Counted from the first letter of the stretch, positions 1 to 5,552 are shown. The stretch is 7,299 bases of DNA from Bacteroidota bacterium (GCA_023458215.1 JAEXAJ010000016.1:1-7299); one strand, 5' to 3'. The notes: generated by a model not told the origin, from the letters alone. Made by a program: numbers and translations.

Positions 1-323
1 TTACAGGGTGGTTTAACCAGTCAATTGACGGAAAGATTTTATCCGGCTTTGTATGGAATGGTTTCCCGGTATGGTTATCTACCGAAAATCAGTTTAATTA
101 CAAGGCTGCTTATGACCTTGCCGTGCAGACCGGAGGTTCAAGTTTGCCTGTCACTTTCAAGTTTGGTTCTGATGATAATCCACAGTATTATAAATTCAAT
201 ACGGTAGAAGAGCTTTCTGATTTCTATACCAAATCGGTTGGATACATACAGGATATATTACAACGGGGATGGGCAAGAAAGGACGGATTTGATTTTTCTA
301 AATATCAGGAGGAATTGGGATGA
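1..323 (+). CDS. DUF4376-like phage tail protein, C-terminal part (5' truncated by window edge)
   Basis: The reading frame is open from the left edge (frame starting at base 3) to the TGA at 321-323, giving about 106 residues, so the true start lies upstream; the GTG at 123 is only an internal codon. The visible part contains a WNGFPVWLS segment, then a beta-type stretch and a helical stretch ending in FDFSKYQEEL. This order (short beta unit with VWL, then a long helix, then an aromatic tail) resembles DUF4376-type proteins common beside tail-fibre genes of Bacteroidales phages; that assignment is from memory. A tail-tip or fibre-assembly role is inferred from position. The stop overlaps the next start as ATGA, suggesting translational coupling. 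Confidence 0.55.
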   Translation, partial: TGWFNQSIDGKILSGFVWNGFPVWLSTENQFNYKAAYDLAVQTGGSSLPVTFKFGSDDNPQYYKFNTVEELSDFYTKSVGYIQDILQRGWARKDGFDFSKYQEELG

Positions 324-520
324 GTATAGTAAACGGAATAATCACAGCGCCGATTAATATGAAGGACCCGTACGTTTGTATGGGTGTGGGAAAGTATAAT
401 GGCTACATGGAAAATGGAGAGTTGAAATTCAACATGAATCAGATTCCATTGGCTGAAATGGCTTCCATTGTGACCGCGATAGCCAATTGTATCAACGAGA
501 TTAAAGAAGAAACAGTATAA
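320..520 (+). CDS. Small phage protein of unknown function (66 aa)
   Basis: The ATG at 320 overlaps the stop of the upstream gene (ATGA) and is preceded by a perfect AGGAGG at 307-312, seven bases before the start, so start choice is well supported. The protein has no signal peptide or membrane segment. An N-terminal IITAPINMKDPYV stretch suggests a short beta region; residues about 45-62 (AEMASIVTAIANCINEI) form an amphipathic helix. I do not recognise a family. Its place between a tail-type protein and the coiled-coil protein suggests a structural or assembly accessory role, which is inference only. Confidence 0.65.
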   Translation: MSIVNGIITAPINMKDPYVCMGVGKYNGYMENGELKFNMNQIPLAEMASIVTAIANCINEIKEETV

Positions 521-538
521 CATCAAAAAATAAGAATT

Positions 539-1138
539 ATGACTTACGAAGAAGTATTTTATAAAAGAGTTATTTTGGCAAATATCCCCCTTGTATATGA
601 AGGAAGAAAACTTCCCAAGTCTGAAACCGCAAGCGTAATGCTTATGCGAGTGGCCTGCAATAAAATAGTGGACGAGTTTCAGGAAGACATGAGAAAAGTA
701 GAAGAAGACCTGAAAAAAGAAGGGTTTTCGGAACGTTCACAGGCAATCGCGGAAATGGAGGACATTGACCGTAGAAAGAAAGCCGCCGAGGAATGGAAGA
801 AAGGTGATAAGGACGCAAATGGGAAACCAATCGAGAAGCCGGAAATGCCTACTAAAGAGGAACTGGAAAAAGCAGAGAAGACTCGGGAGACTAAAGATGA
901 ATACGATAAGGAACTTAAGGAGTTGGAAGACAATCTCAATGAAATCCGTGGAAGAAAACTGAAAGAAAAGGTTGATAAGAAGGGTACTTATACCTTCTCC
1001 CGTGCTGAATATGCTGAGATATGCGAGGTTATCGGCTATGAAGGTGATATCGAGGTGGTAGGTTTTACTGAACATCCGTCAAAAACATCAAGAGTAGAAT
1101 TTCTATCGGCGATTGCCTCCAATTTGGTAGCGCAGTGA
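539..1138 (+). CDS. Highly charged coiled-coil phage protein of unknown function (199 aa)
   Basis: An uninterrupted ORF with the ATG at 539 lies 18 nt after the preceding stop. Residues about 1-40 are a mixed N-terminal segment; about 45-150 are extremely rich in Lys and Glu with heptad-like spacing, broken near 88-105 by a Gly/Pro-containing stretch (NGKPIEKPEMP), so two coiled-coil helices joined by a hinge are likely. Residues about 150-199 form a small non-coiled tail with YTFSRAEYAEICEVIG. No signal peptide or membrane segment is visible. I do not recognise a family. Position just before the lysis genes suggests a late structural or assembly protein. The next gene follows only after a 114-nt structured gap. 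Confidence 0.7.
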   Translation: MTYEEVFYKRVILANIPLVYEGRKLPKSETASVMLMRVACNKIVDEFQEDMRKVEEDLKKEGFSERSQAIAEMEDIDRRKKAAEEWKKGDKDANGKPIEKPEMPTKEELEKAEKTRETKDEYDKELKELEDNLNEIRGRKLKEKVDKKGTYTFSRAEYAEICEVIGYEGDIEVVGFTEHPSKTSRVEFLSAIASNLVAQ

Positions 1139-1145
1139 TAGAAAA

Positions 1146-1180
1146 TATCCCGTCTTACTCATCACGAGCCAGGCGGGATA
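1146..1180 (+). other. Hairpin in the gap before the holin
   Basis: The arms 1146-1155 (TATCCCGTCT) and 1171-1180 (AGGCGGGATA) form a 10-bp stem with one G-U pair around a 15-nt loop; the loop itself contains CTC/GAG able to pair. On the plus strand no T-run follows, so it is not a normal terminator of the upstream gene. On the minus strand the stem is followed by TTTTCTAT, which looks terminator-like, but no leftward gene is seen here. It may be a processing or regulatory element of the late mRNA ahead of the holin. Confidence 0.5.
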
Positions 1181-1197
1181 ACGACAAAACTACTATG

Positions 1198-1212
1198 TGA
1201 CCTTAACGGTCA
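1198..1212 (+). repeat. Short inverted repeat upstream of the holin
   Basis: TGACC (1198-1202) and GGTCA (1208-1212) are separated by TTAAC. The arms can be extended by two weak wobble pairs. It lies about 40 nt upstream of the holin ATG. It could be a small RNA hairpin or a protein-binding site; at this length chance occurrence is possible. Confidence 0.3.
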
Positions 1213-1252
1213 TGTTGCAAAGATAATATTAATAATTAGATAATATTTGAGA

Positions 1253-1744
1253 ATGGATAGATTATTGACATTAGACCAAATTCGGGTGATATGCGTGTCG
1301 TTATTTAGTTCGATGTTAGCGTATCTGACACCCACCAAAGGCTTCCTTATAGCTTTGGCGGTGATGTTTGCCTTTAATATCTGGTGCGGTATGCGTGCCG
1401 ATGGCGTGAGTATAGTGAGGTGCAAAAACTTCAAGTGGGGCAAATTCAAAAACGCCTTGGCAGAGCTGCTTTTGTATCTGGTTATTATTGAGGTGGTGTT
1501 CGTTTTCATGGATTCAATAGGTGATGGTGAAAGTGCTCTCATCGTGATAAAGACTATTACGTACGTCTTCTCATACGTGTATCTTCAAAACGCATTCAAG
1601 AACTTGATTATAGCATACCCGAAGAATAAGGCTTTCCGAATAATCTACCATTTGATAAGGTTTGAGTTCAAGCGTGCGATGCCCTCACATGTACAGGGAG
1701 TAATTGAAAGAATTGAAAACGAAATTGATAAGGAGGATAATTAA
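1253..1744 (+). CDS. Probable phage holin (163 aa, multi-span membrane protein)
   Basis: Holins make the lethal lesions in the inner membrane that give the endolysin access to the wall. The likely start is the ATG at 1253; a TTG two codons upstream is possible. Four hydrophobic segments are visible: about residues 10-25, 30-46, 69-86 and 95-114. They are followed by a basic, then acidic, cytoplasmic-type tail (about 116-163). Segment 2 contains FNIWCG, resembling the D-x-x-TG turn of large holin families with several spans. The stop and the start of the endolysin share one base (TAATG, 1742-1746), and an AGGAGG at 1731-1736 inside the end of this gene serves the endolysin. Family placement is inferred from topology, size and position, not from a confident sequence match. 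Confidence 0.75.
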   Translation: MDRLLTLDQIRVICVSLFSSMLAYLTPTKGFLIALAVMFAFNIWCGMRADGVSIVRCKNFKWGKFKNALAELLLYLVIIEVVFVFMDSIGDGESALIVIKTITYVFSYVYLQNAFKNLIIAYPKNKAFRIIYHLIRFEFKRAMPSHVQGVIERIENEIDKEDN

Positions 1745-2259
1745 TGGCGAATGTAGAAAAGTTAGTTCCATTCATCTTAAAGTGGGAGGGTGGATTTGTG
1801 AATGATCCTGATGACTTGGGTGGAGCAACCAATAAAGGCGTGACGCTCTCAACTTATATGCAGTATTGCAGAAAGAAAGGTTATCCGGTGCCAACCGTTG
1901 AGAGACTGAAGAACTTATCGGATCGGGAATGGACTGAGATATTAAAGACGATGTATTGGGACAGATGGAAGGCTGACCAGATAGAAAGCCAGTCCGTAGC
2001 TAATATTTTAGTAGACTGGGTATGGGCTTCTGGAAACTACGGTATCAAGATACCACAAGAACTACTTAACGTTAAGGTGGACGGCATTGTCGGACCTAAA
2101 ACCATTGATGCTGTTAATTCACGTAACCCTCGTGAATTGTTCGACCTTATCAAGATTGCTCGGTTCGATTGTATCGAAGATATATGTCGAAAGCGACCTG
2201 CTAACAACAAGTTTAAGCGTGGATGGATGAACCGGATTAATGATTTGAGATTTGAGTAG
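1744..2259 (+). CDS. Phage endolysin, glycoside hydrolase family 108 lysozyme
   Basis: A muramidase-type enzyme that cleaves the peptidoglycan glycan backbone at lysis. The N-terminal GH108 domain (about residues 5-95) shows the signature WEGGF, NDP, DLGG and TNKGVT at 14-34; Glu15 of the EGG motif is the expected catalytic acid. The C-terminal part (about 105-168) fits the peptidoglycan-binding domain that normally accompanies GH108, with VDGIVGPKT at 112-120 and FKRGWMNR at 157-164. The length of 171 aa is typical. There is no signal peptide, so export through the holin lesion is expected. AGGAGG at 1731-1736 and the TAATG overlap with the holin fix the start and make a coupled holin-endolysin cassette. 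Confidence 0.93.
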   Translation: MANVEKLVPFILKWEGGFVNDPDDLGGATNKGVTLSTYMQYCRKKGYPVPTVERLKNLSDREWTEILKTMYWDRWKADQIESQSVANILVDWVWASGNYGIKIPQELLNVKVDGIVGPKTIDAVNSRNPRELFDLIKIARFDCIEDICRKRPANNKFKRGWMNRINDLRFE

Positions 2260-2288
2260 TAAATTAGCAACATTAAAGATATAGTATT

Positions 2289-2570
2289 ATGACAGCAACA
2301 GATTTACAATTTAGCAAGAATTCAGAAAACAGATATGAGGCACAATTCGTATCTGAGGGTGCGGTAACTATCCAGATGGAACGCTCTGGAAGTGGCTATA
2401 TTAATGTGTATGCCAATCTTGATGGCATGGATAAGAAGTTTATAGGCGGTTATGGAAGTTACAATGGAGGCAGCAACGAGGTTTTTACTGTGGATGTCCC
2501 TTCTGGCATTACCGTTACCATTGAGTCATTACAGGAAGTTGTTTCTGCAAAGATGTTGAGCAATGGATAG
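2289..2570 (+). CDS. Small beta-rich phage protein of unknown function (93 aa)
   Basis: The ORF begins at the ATG at 2289, 29 nt after the endolysin stop, and its last eight bases overlap the start of the next gene (2563). The sequence alternates hydrophobic and polar residues throughout (YEAQFVSEGAVTIQMERSG, FTVDVPSGITVTI), predicting a single small beta-sandwich. There is no signal peptide, cysteine or membrane segment. I do not recognise a named family. Tight coupling with the large LamG-like protein suggests it accompanies or helps assemble the adhesin, as an inference from position. Confidence 0.7.
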   Translation: MTATDLQFSKNSENRYEAQFVSEGAVTIQMERSGSGYINVYANLDGMDKKFIGGYGSYNGGSNEVFTVDVPSGITVTIESLQEVVSAKMLSNG

Positions 2571-3690
2571 GTTTGGAATAGGACAGGTTAGATTGCCGGA
2601 ATTTCATATAGATAATTTCCGGCTTCCGGCATTCGGAAATAGCTCTGGAACCAGTGGAAATCATGAGATTGGACTCCATAAATCCCTTGTAGACGCTTGG
2701 TATTTCTCTGGTTACTCCAATGAAAATCCTCCTGCCTCTCTTGTGGGAGCAAAGGGGAATGCGCTGGCTTTTCTGAATTTTGCGTTTAGTCTCAACAGTG
2801 GGTTTGGGATTTACAATTTTAATTTCCGTTTATGGGGCGGTAGTGATTTGGTTAACAGAACAAGTTCAGCCCTAAAATCAACTTTGGGTGGTGAGGTTCT
2901 TATGGGAGGTAGGAATATGTCAGGTACCGCAGGGGAAGCATTTCATGTAACTTATCCAGAACTAAAAATACGAGTTACAGGGTTAACTGCCCAAAGTTCC
3001 ATAAGAATATCCAATCTCTTAAATGATGGAAGCAAAATTGATGTCGTACCTTTATTGGATGTTATTACCCAAGATGGAGAGTACACAATTCCAGCAGGCG
3101 AATTTACTATCACTCCTGTTGAGGGCGCTACTGCCTCCGCTACCATATTATATATAAGGCATTATGATAATATAGAGGGAAACGAAATAACCGTCGAACA
3201 AATCCCCTCCTATGATGGATACCTTTGCTTTGACGGGGTGGATGATTATATTGTTTGGAACACATCACCTATTCTTGAAGACTATACGGTCATCTGTAAA
3301 AGGAAATGGTTTAATACAGACCCGACATCAACAAAGGCTATAGCATCAAAGAGAAAATCGGGAGGAAAACTGGACGGAGCTTTCATATTTGAAAGAATAA
3401 CTTATACATATATAAGGGCTTTTAATTATGGATTTATCACAGATATCGAGATATCCCAACAAGATGTAGTTTATCAGACAGCAAGTTCTTATAATGGTCA
3501 CTATGCGCTTAAACGTGGTACACTAACAGACACGGAGTTGTTATCATTGGGTTCATCTGGACCGGGTTATGAGTTTGCCCAATGTGCTATCGCCTACTTC
3601 GCACTATACAGCCGTACCCTTACCACGCAAGAGATAGAAAAAGAGAAAGTTAAACTTGAAGCTGAATGGAATAAAAGATTAATCAAATGA
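2563..3690 (+). CDS. LamG/concanavalin-like phage tail adhesin or receptor-binding protein (375 aa)
   Basis: A probable host-recognition protein of the phage tail. An N-terminal linker (1-40, with repeated RLPEFH/RLPAFG) is followed by SLVDAWYFSGYSNENPP (41-57). Residues about 218-372 look like a concanavalin-A/LamG-like lectin fold: GYLCFDGVDDYI (219-230) is the usual first strand and LYSRTLTTQEIEKE (348-361) the usual last strand and helix. Between them, about 82-215, sits a separate Gly/Thr-rich beta region (LGGEVLMGGRNMSGTAG, then FTITPVEGATASATILYIRHYD) that seems inserted into the lectin-type scaffold. No signal peptide or enzyme motif is visible. The start overlaps the previous ORF by 8 bases and the stop overlaps the next ATG (ATGA at 3687-3690). 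The lectin assignment is pattern-based; the receptor role is inference. Confidence 0.7.
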   Translation: MDRFGIGQVRLPEFHIDNFRLPAFGNSSGTSGNHEIGLHKSLVDAWYFSGYSNENPPASLVGAKGNALAFLNFAFSLNSGFGIYNFNFRLWGGSDLVNRTSSALKSTLGGEVLMGGRNMSGTAGEAFHVTYPELKIRVTGLTAQSSIRISNLLNDGSKIDVVPLLDVITQDGEYTIPAGEFTITPVEGATASATILYIRHYDNIEGNEITVEQIPSYDGYLCFDGVDDYIVWNTSPILEDYTVICKRKWFNTDPTSTKAIASKRKSGGKLDGAFIFERITYTYIRAFNYGFITDIEISQQDVVYQTASSYNGHYALKRGTLTDTELLSLGSSGPGYEFAQCAIAYFALYSRTLTTQEIEKEKVKLEAEWNKRLIK

Positions 3691-3914
3691 AATATGCAAT
3701 TGTAACAGTAGAATGGTGTTTAGGAAAGGGAATAGCAGTACCTACCTATGCCCGAAAAAGTATAAATGGCAATAAAGTTATTCTTCACTATGATTTTATA
3801 AGTCCTGTGCTTACTAAAGAAGATGTGATTGAAGTATATGAACATAGCTCTCAGGAGTTGAATACTATATTGAATGGTGAGGAATGGACTGAAAAATCCC
3901 AGGTTTTGGTTTAA
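3687..3914 (+). CDS. Small phage protein of unknown function downstream of the adhesin (75 aa)
   Basis: The ATG at 3687 overlaps the stop of the adhesin gene as ATGA, so translation is probably coupled. The sequence starts MKYAIVTVEWC, then VILHYDFISPVLT and a C-terminal helical EDVIEVYEHSSQELNTIL ending near a Trp-containing EEWTEKS. It looks like a small mixed alpha/beta protein without membrane segment or signal. I do not recognise a named family. Because it is coupled to a receptor-binding protein it may be a chaperone or accessory of that protein, but nothing in the sequence proves this. Confidence 0.65.
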   Translation: MKYAIVTVEWCLGKGIAVPTYARKSINGNKVILHYDFISPVLTKEDVIEVYEHSSQELNTILNGEEWTEKSQVLV

Positions 3915-3965
3915 CGGCAATGTGCTGTCACAGCGGAAGGCCGTTCAAAAGAGTTCACATGAACT
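3913..3965 (+). other. Hairpin-rich gap before the spanin gene
   Basis: AACGGC (3913-3918) pairs with GCCGTT (3940-3945), enclosing a second inverted repeat, GCTGT/ACAGC (3924-3928 and 3930-3934) or alternatively TGTG/CACA (3921-3924 and 3929-3932). Shortly after, AGTTCA (3952-3957) and TGAACT (3960-3965) form a 6-bp inverted repeat separated by CA. No T-run follows, so this is not a clear terminator. It fills the 84-nt space between the adhesin-associated gene and the spanin-like gene and could control or process that part of the message. Confidence 0.4.
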
Positions 3966-3998
3966 TAGTAATAACAGATAACCAAAGAAAAAGGTTCT

Positions 3999-4502
3999 AT
4001 GAATATACAGGAATTTAAAGAATATTCCCGCTTGGGGATCGGAACGCTTATCGGGCTATCTTTGATGGCTATTGCGTTAAGCTTGTCATCTTGTAAGACA
4101 AGAACCGTATATATGCCTTTTGAAACCAAAGTAGTAGACAGCGTTATATATCATGATACTGCCTTCCAAGAGAAACTGATTCCCTATAAGGATAGTGTAT
4201 CTACTCGTGATACCACGTCTTTTTTGAGTAATCCTTATGCATATAGCTATGCGGGGTTGAAGGATGGTTTTCTGTATCATTCCCTTGGTATATATCCTTT
4301 TGCCACGGTAAGGATAAATGTGCCTTATTTTGTGGAGAAGATACGCCGTATCGAGATACCTAAACCTTATCCGGTTGAAAGGGAACTTAGTTGGTGGGAG
4401 AAAACAAAGATGGACATTGGGGGATACGCCATTGTTGCCATTGTAATAACGATATTGATTGTAGTGGGAAAACTTGTATATAAACTAAAGAAAGGAGGAT
4501 GA
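3999..4502 (+). CDS. Probable unimolecular spanin (lipoprotein with C-terminal transmembrane helix, 167 aa)
   Basis: Spanins complete lysis of Gram-negative hosts by joining inner and outer membranes after the wall is cut. Here one protein carries both anchors. A lipoprotein signal (hydrophobic 12-30) ends in LSLSSC with the lipobox Cys at 32, so the mature N terminus would be acylated and sent to the outer membrane. A C-terminal helix (about 140-160, GGYAIVAIVITILIVVGKLV), flanked by WWEKTKMD and KLKKGG, would sit in the inner membrane. The periplasmic part between (33-139) is strand-like with few charges in its middle. Lysine, not aspartate, follows the Cys. This layout is that of u-spanins such as T1 gp11. 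The start at 3999 has AAGG at 3991-3994. It follows the holin and endolysin but is separated from them by adhesin genes. The role is inferred from topology and context. Confidence 0.72.
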   Translation: MNIQEFKEYSRLGIGTLIGLSLMAIALSLSSCKTRTVYMPFETKVVDSVIYHDTAFQEKLIPYKDSVSTRDTTSFLSNPYAYSYAGLKDGFLYHSLGIYPFATVRINVPYFVEKIRRIEIPKPYPVERELSWWEKTKMDIGGYAIVAIVITILIVVGKLVYKLKKGG

Positions 4503-4518
4503 TATGATTTAGTAATAA
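4491..4518 (+). promoter_or_regulatory. Strong Shine-Dalgarno followed by two-codon ORFs (fMet-Ile-stop)
   Basis: AAAGGAGG (4491-4498) lies in the last codons of the spanin gene. It is followed by ATG ATA TGA (4499-4507, overlapping the spanin stop) and ATG ATT TAG TAA TAA (4504-4518). The second ATG has a good 5-nt spacing from the Shine-Dalgarno. Both mini-ORFs would encode fMet-Ile. Either this is the leftover start of a lost downstream gene (an in-frame continuation FSNNLTGMSRSISQYINK follows the TGA at 4505), or a minigene comparable in form to the lambda bar minigenes (AUG-AUA-stop). Only the sequence arrangement is certain. Confidence 0.4.
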
Positions 4519-4563
4519 CTTAACCGGGATGAGTAGAAGCATCTCGCAATACATTAACAAATG

Positions 4564-4706
4564 ATCTCTTTTTGGGGCTTAGAGATAGATAAAGAAAGCC
4601 CGTCCCTTGCTACGTCTGGTAAATCACAAGGGACCACAGTCACAATCCAATGCTGTTACAAGGCTTTCAGTCTTCAAATAACATACGGGTTGTGACTATT
4701 GTTTTT
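4564..4706 (+). ncRNA. Candidate structured RNA: H-type pseudoknot, two hairpins and T-rich tail
   Basis: Within about 140 nt nearly everything can pair. ATCTCT (4564-4569) pairs with AGAGAT (4581-4586), and GGGCTT (4575-4580) in its loop pairs with AAGCCC (4596-4601): a compact H-type pseudoknot with a 9-nt A-rich crossing loop. Directly abutting is an 8-bp hairpin, GTCCCTTG/CAAGGGAC (4602-4609, 4627-4634). After 3 nt comes an 11-bp stem with one G-U, AGTCACAATCC/GGGTTGTGACT (4638-4648, 4687-4697), containing TGTTA/TAACA (4654-4658, 4679-4683), followed by ATTGTTTTT (4698-4706), terminator-like. GAAAGCC (4594-4600) can instead pair with GGCTTTC (4662-4668), an alternative fold. No promoter is obvious, so processing from the late mRNA is possible. 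A 44-codon ORF (4561-4695, MISFWGLEID...) runs through it and is the alternative reading. Structure is from eye only. Confidence 0.4.
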
Positions 4707-4765
4707 AATAACTTTATGTTTTATAACAGATATGAAAACAAAAGATTTATACCAGACGGTGAACT

Positions 4766-4790
4766 ACCCATGAGCTAAAGACTTGTGGGT
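4766..4790 (+). repeat. Hairpin resembling IS200/IS605-type ends
   Basis: ACCCATGAG (4766-4774) pairs with CTTGTGGGT (4782-4790): nine pairs, two of them wobble, around the loop CTAAAGA, followed by TTT. The context GTGAACTACCCA, then CTAAAG, then GTGGGTTTT recalls the subterminal hairpins of IS200/IS605-family elements as I remember them. No transposase or TnpB gene is in the window, so at most this is an orphan end or remnant. It may equally be a hairpin ahead of the next gene, whose possible starts at 4785 and 4794 lie in or right behind it. Confidence 0.4.
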
Positions 4791-4814
4791 TTTATGGCGA
4801 TTAATATAAATGCT

Positions 4815-5048
4815 ATGGCAAATTATAATTACGAAGAGGAAAGCGTGAACGCTTTAATTAAATGGGCTGAGACCGCACAATTACCCCAAGAGGTTATATT
4901 GAGTGCTGCGGAACATATTACCGACACCAGTATTTATGTTCGTGCCAACATTAATGACATCAAGCAACATTATCCTGATCAGTTCTATAATCCAGGAATT
5001 GACAGGCTGTATCGGTTAAAAGAATTTATAGAAGGGACGGCAGAATAA
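4815..5048 (+). CDS. DUF6965-like small protein of unknown function (77 aa)
   Basis: I chose the ATG at 4815 (MANYNYEEES) because the other in-frame starts, GTG 4785 and ATG 4794, lie in or directly behind a stable hairpin; 4794 remains possible and adds seven residues. The protein is small, acidic and helical: WAETAQLPQEVILSAAEHITD (about 17-37), then YVRANINDIKQHY, then DRLYRLKEFIEG near the C terminus. This order (LP-x-E, a 'DTS-YV' start of a second helix, and a final DRL-x-RLKE helix) resembles the Bacteroidales family annotated as DUF6965; this is a recollection, not a search. The function is unknown. It converges with the leftward DUF5053 unit across a terminator. Confidence 0.6.
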   Translation: MANYNYEEESVNALIKWAETAQLPQEVILSAAEHITDTSIYVRANINDIKQHYPDQFYNPGIDRLYRLKEFIEGTAE

Positions 5049-5062
5049 GTCGTCTCTTTAAT

Positions 5063-5094
5063 AAAAATCCCCGGTACGCTCGAATACCGGGGAT
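5063..5094 (-). terminator. Intrinsic terminator of the leftward DUF5053 unit
   Basis: ATCCCCGGTA (5067-5076) and TACCGGGGAT (5085-5094) form a perfect 10-bp stem with an 8-nt loop. Read on the minus strand, it is followed by a run of five T (plus-strand A 5063-5067) and then ATTAAAG. It lies about 20 nt beyond the stop of the leftward gene at 5115. It sits between convergent genes; for rightward transcription the hairpin has no T-run, so it would be a weaker stop. Confidence 0.88.
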
Positions 5095-5114
5095 CGTGTC
5101 ATAAGAAACAGCCA

Positions 5115-5537
5115 TTAACAAGTAATAGACAGCGAGCTAATTTTACTTCCAATTTCTTTTAGTGCCCGGTTGAATGTGGCTACTTCCTCACGATTCAAGG
5201 TGTAGACTTTTCCGCGTACCTTGTTTCCATTGATGCGCTGATACAACCATGCTGCACTTTTACCGAAATAGTTTTTAGCAATATAGGAGAGGGGAAGAAT
5301 ATCGGCAACTTCTTTCAACTGATCTCTAATTTTCAATTCATGTTCTATATGCCCGATACTTTCCTTTATTTCTCCTAATCCTTCTTCGTACCATTCTTTG
5401 GCTGCGGATTTATCTTCGGCAGTCATTTGAAGAGATTTCAATTCCTCTTCCAGGATATTTAGTCTTTTTCGTTCTTCTGCATTAAGAGAGCCCATTAATG
5501 GTTTCATCTCTGCTAAAATATCTTGTACTCTTCTCAT
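5115..5537 (-). CDS. DUF5053-like protein, possible regulator (140 aa)
   Basis: Residues 1-75 form charged helices (coiled-coil type, with KPLMGSLNAEERKR at 12-25). The C-terminal part carries LPLSYIAKNYFGKSAAWLYQ (81-100), then RINGN and a helix ending in IGSKISSL. The SYIAKNYFGKS-x-x-WLYQRINGN stretch has the spacing of a helix-turn-helix with a recognition-like second helix, and matches the C-terminal core I recall for DUF5053, a Bacteroidales family often near integrases. A DNA-binding role is inference. No membrane segment or signal is present. It is the second gene of a leftward unit, after a 53-aa gene and an intercistronic hairpin, and ends just before a strong terminator. Confidence 0.72.
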   Translation of the reverse strand: MRRVQDILAEMKPLMGSLNAEERKRLNILEEELKSLQMTAEDKSAAKEWYEEGLGEIKESIGHIEHELKIRDQLKEVADILPLSYIAKNYFGKSAAWLYQRINGNKVRGKVYTLNREEVATFNRALKEIGSKISSLSITC

Positions 5538-5552
5538 GGGATAATGTTTTTA

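Noticed and set aside
679..1075. Long minus-strand reading frames opposite the coiled-coil gene
   Set aside because: These are shadows of a Lys/Glu-rich plus-strand gene, giving Ser/Phe/Leu-rich translations without family features or a leftward promoter.
1241..1249. TAATATTTG just before the holin as a Bacteroides -7 element
   Set aside because: The spacing inside the motif is one base too long and the holin ATG follows by 3 nt, leaving no room for a leader; no -33 element is suitably placed.
2563..3690. Diversity-generating retroelement target in the adhesin
   Set aside because: No reverse transcriptase, template repeat or C-type-lectin variable region is visible, and no near-duplicate of the gene's 3' end is found in the window.
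4561..4695. A 44-codon plus-strand ORF (MISFWGLEID...) with ATG at 4561
   Set aside because: It has no Shine-Dalgarno and no family I recognise, and its whole length coincides with dense RNA pairing. I treat the region as a structured RNA candidate and keep the ORF as the main alternative, not as a called gene.
4690..4722. Possible promoter (TTG at 4690, TATGTTTT at 4715) upstream of the DUF6965-like gene
   Set aside because: The -7 match lacks the final G, the spacer is 22 nt and the TTG lies inside the terminal hairpin of the RNA candidate; too weak to call.
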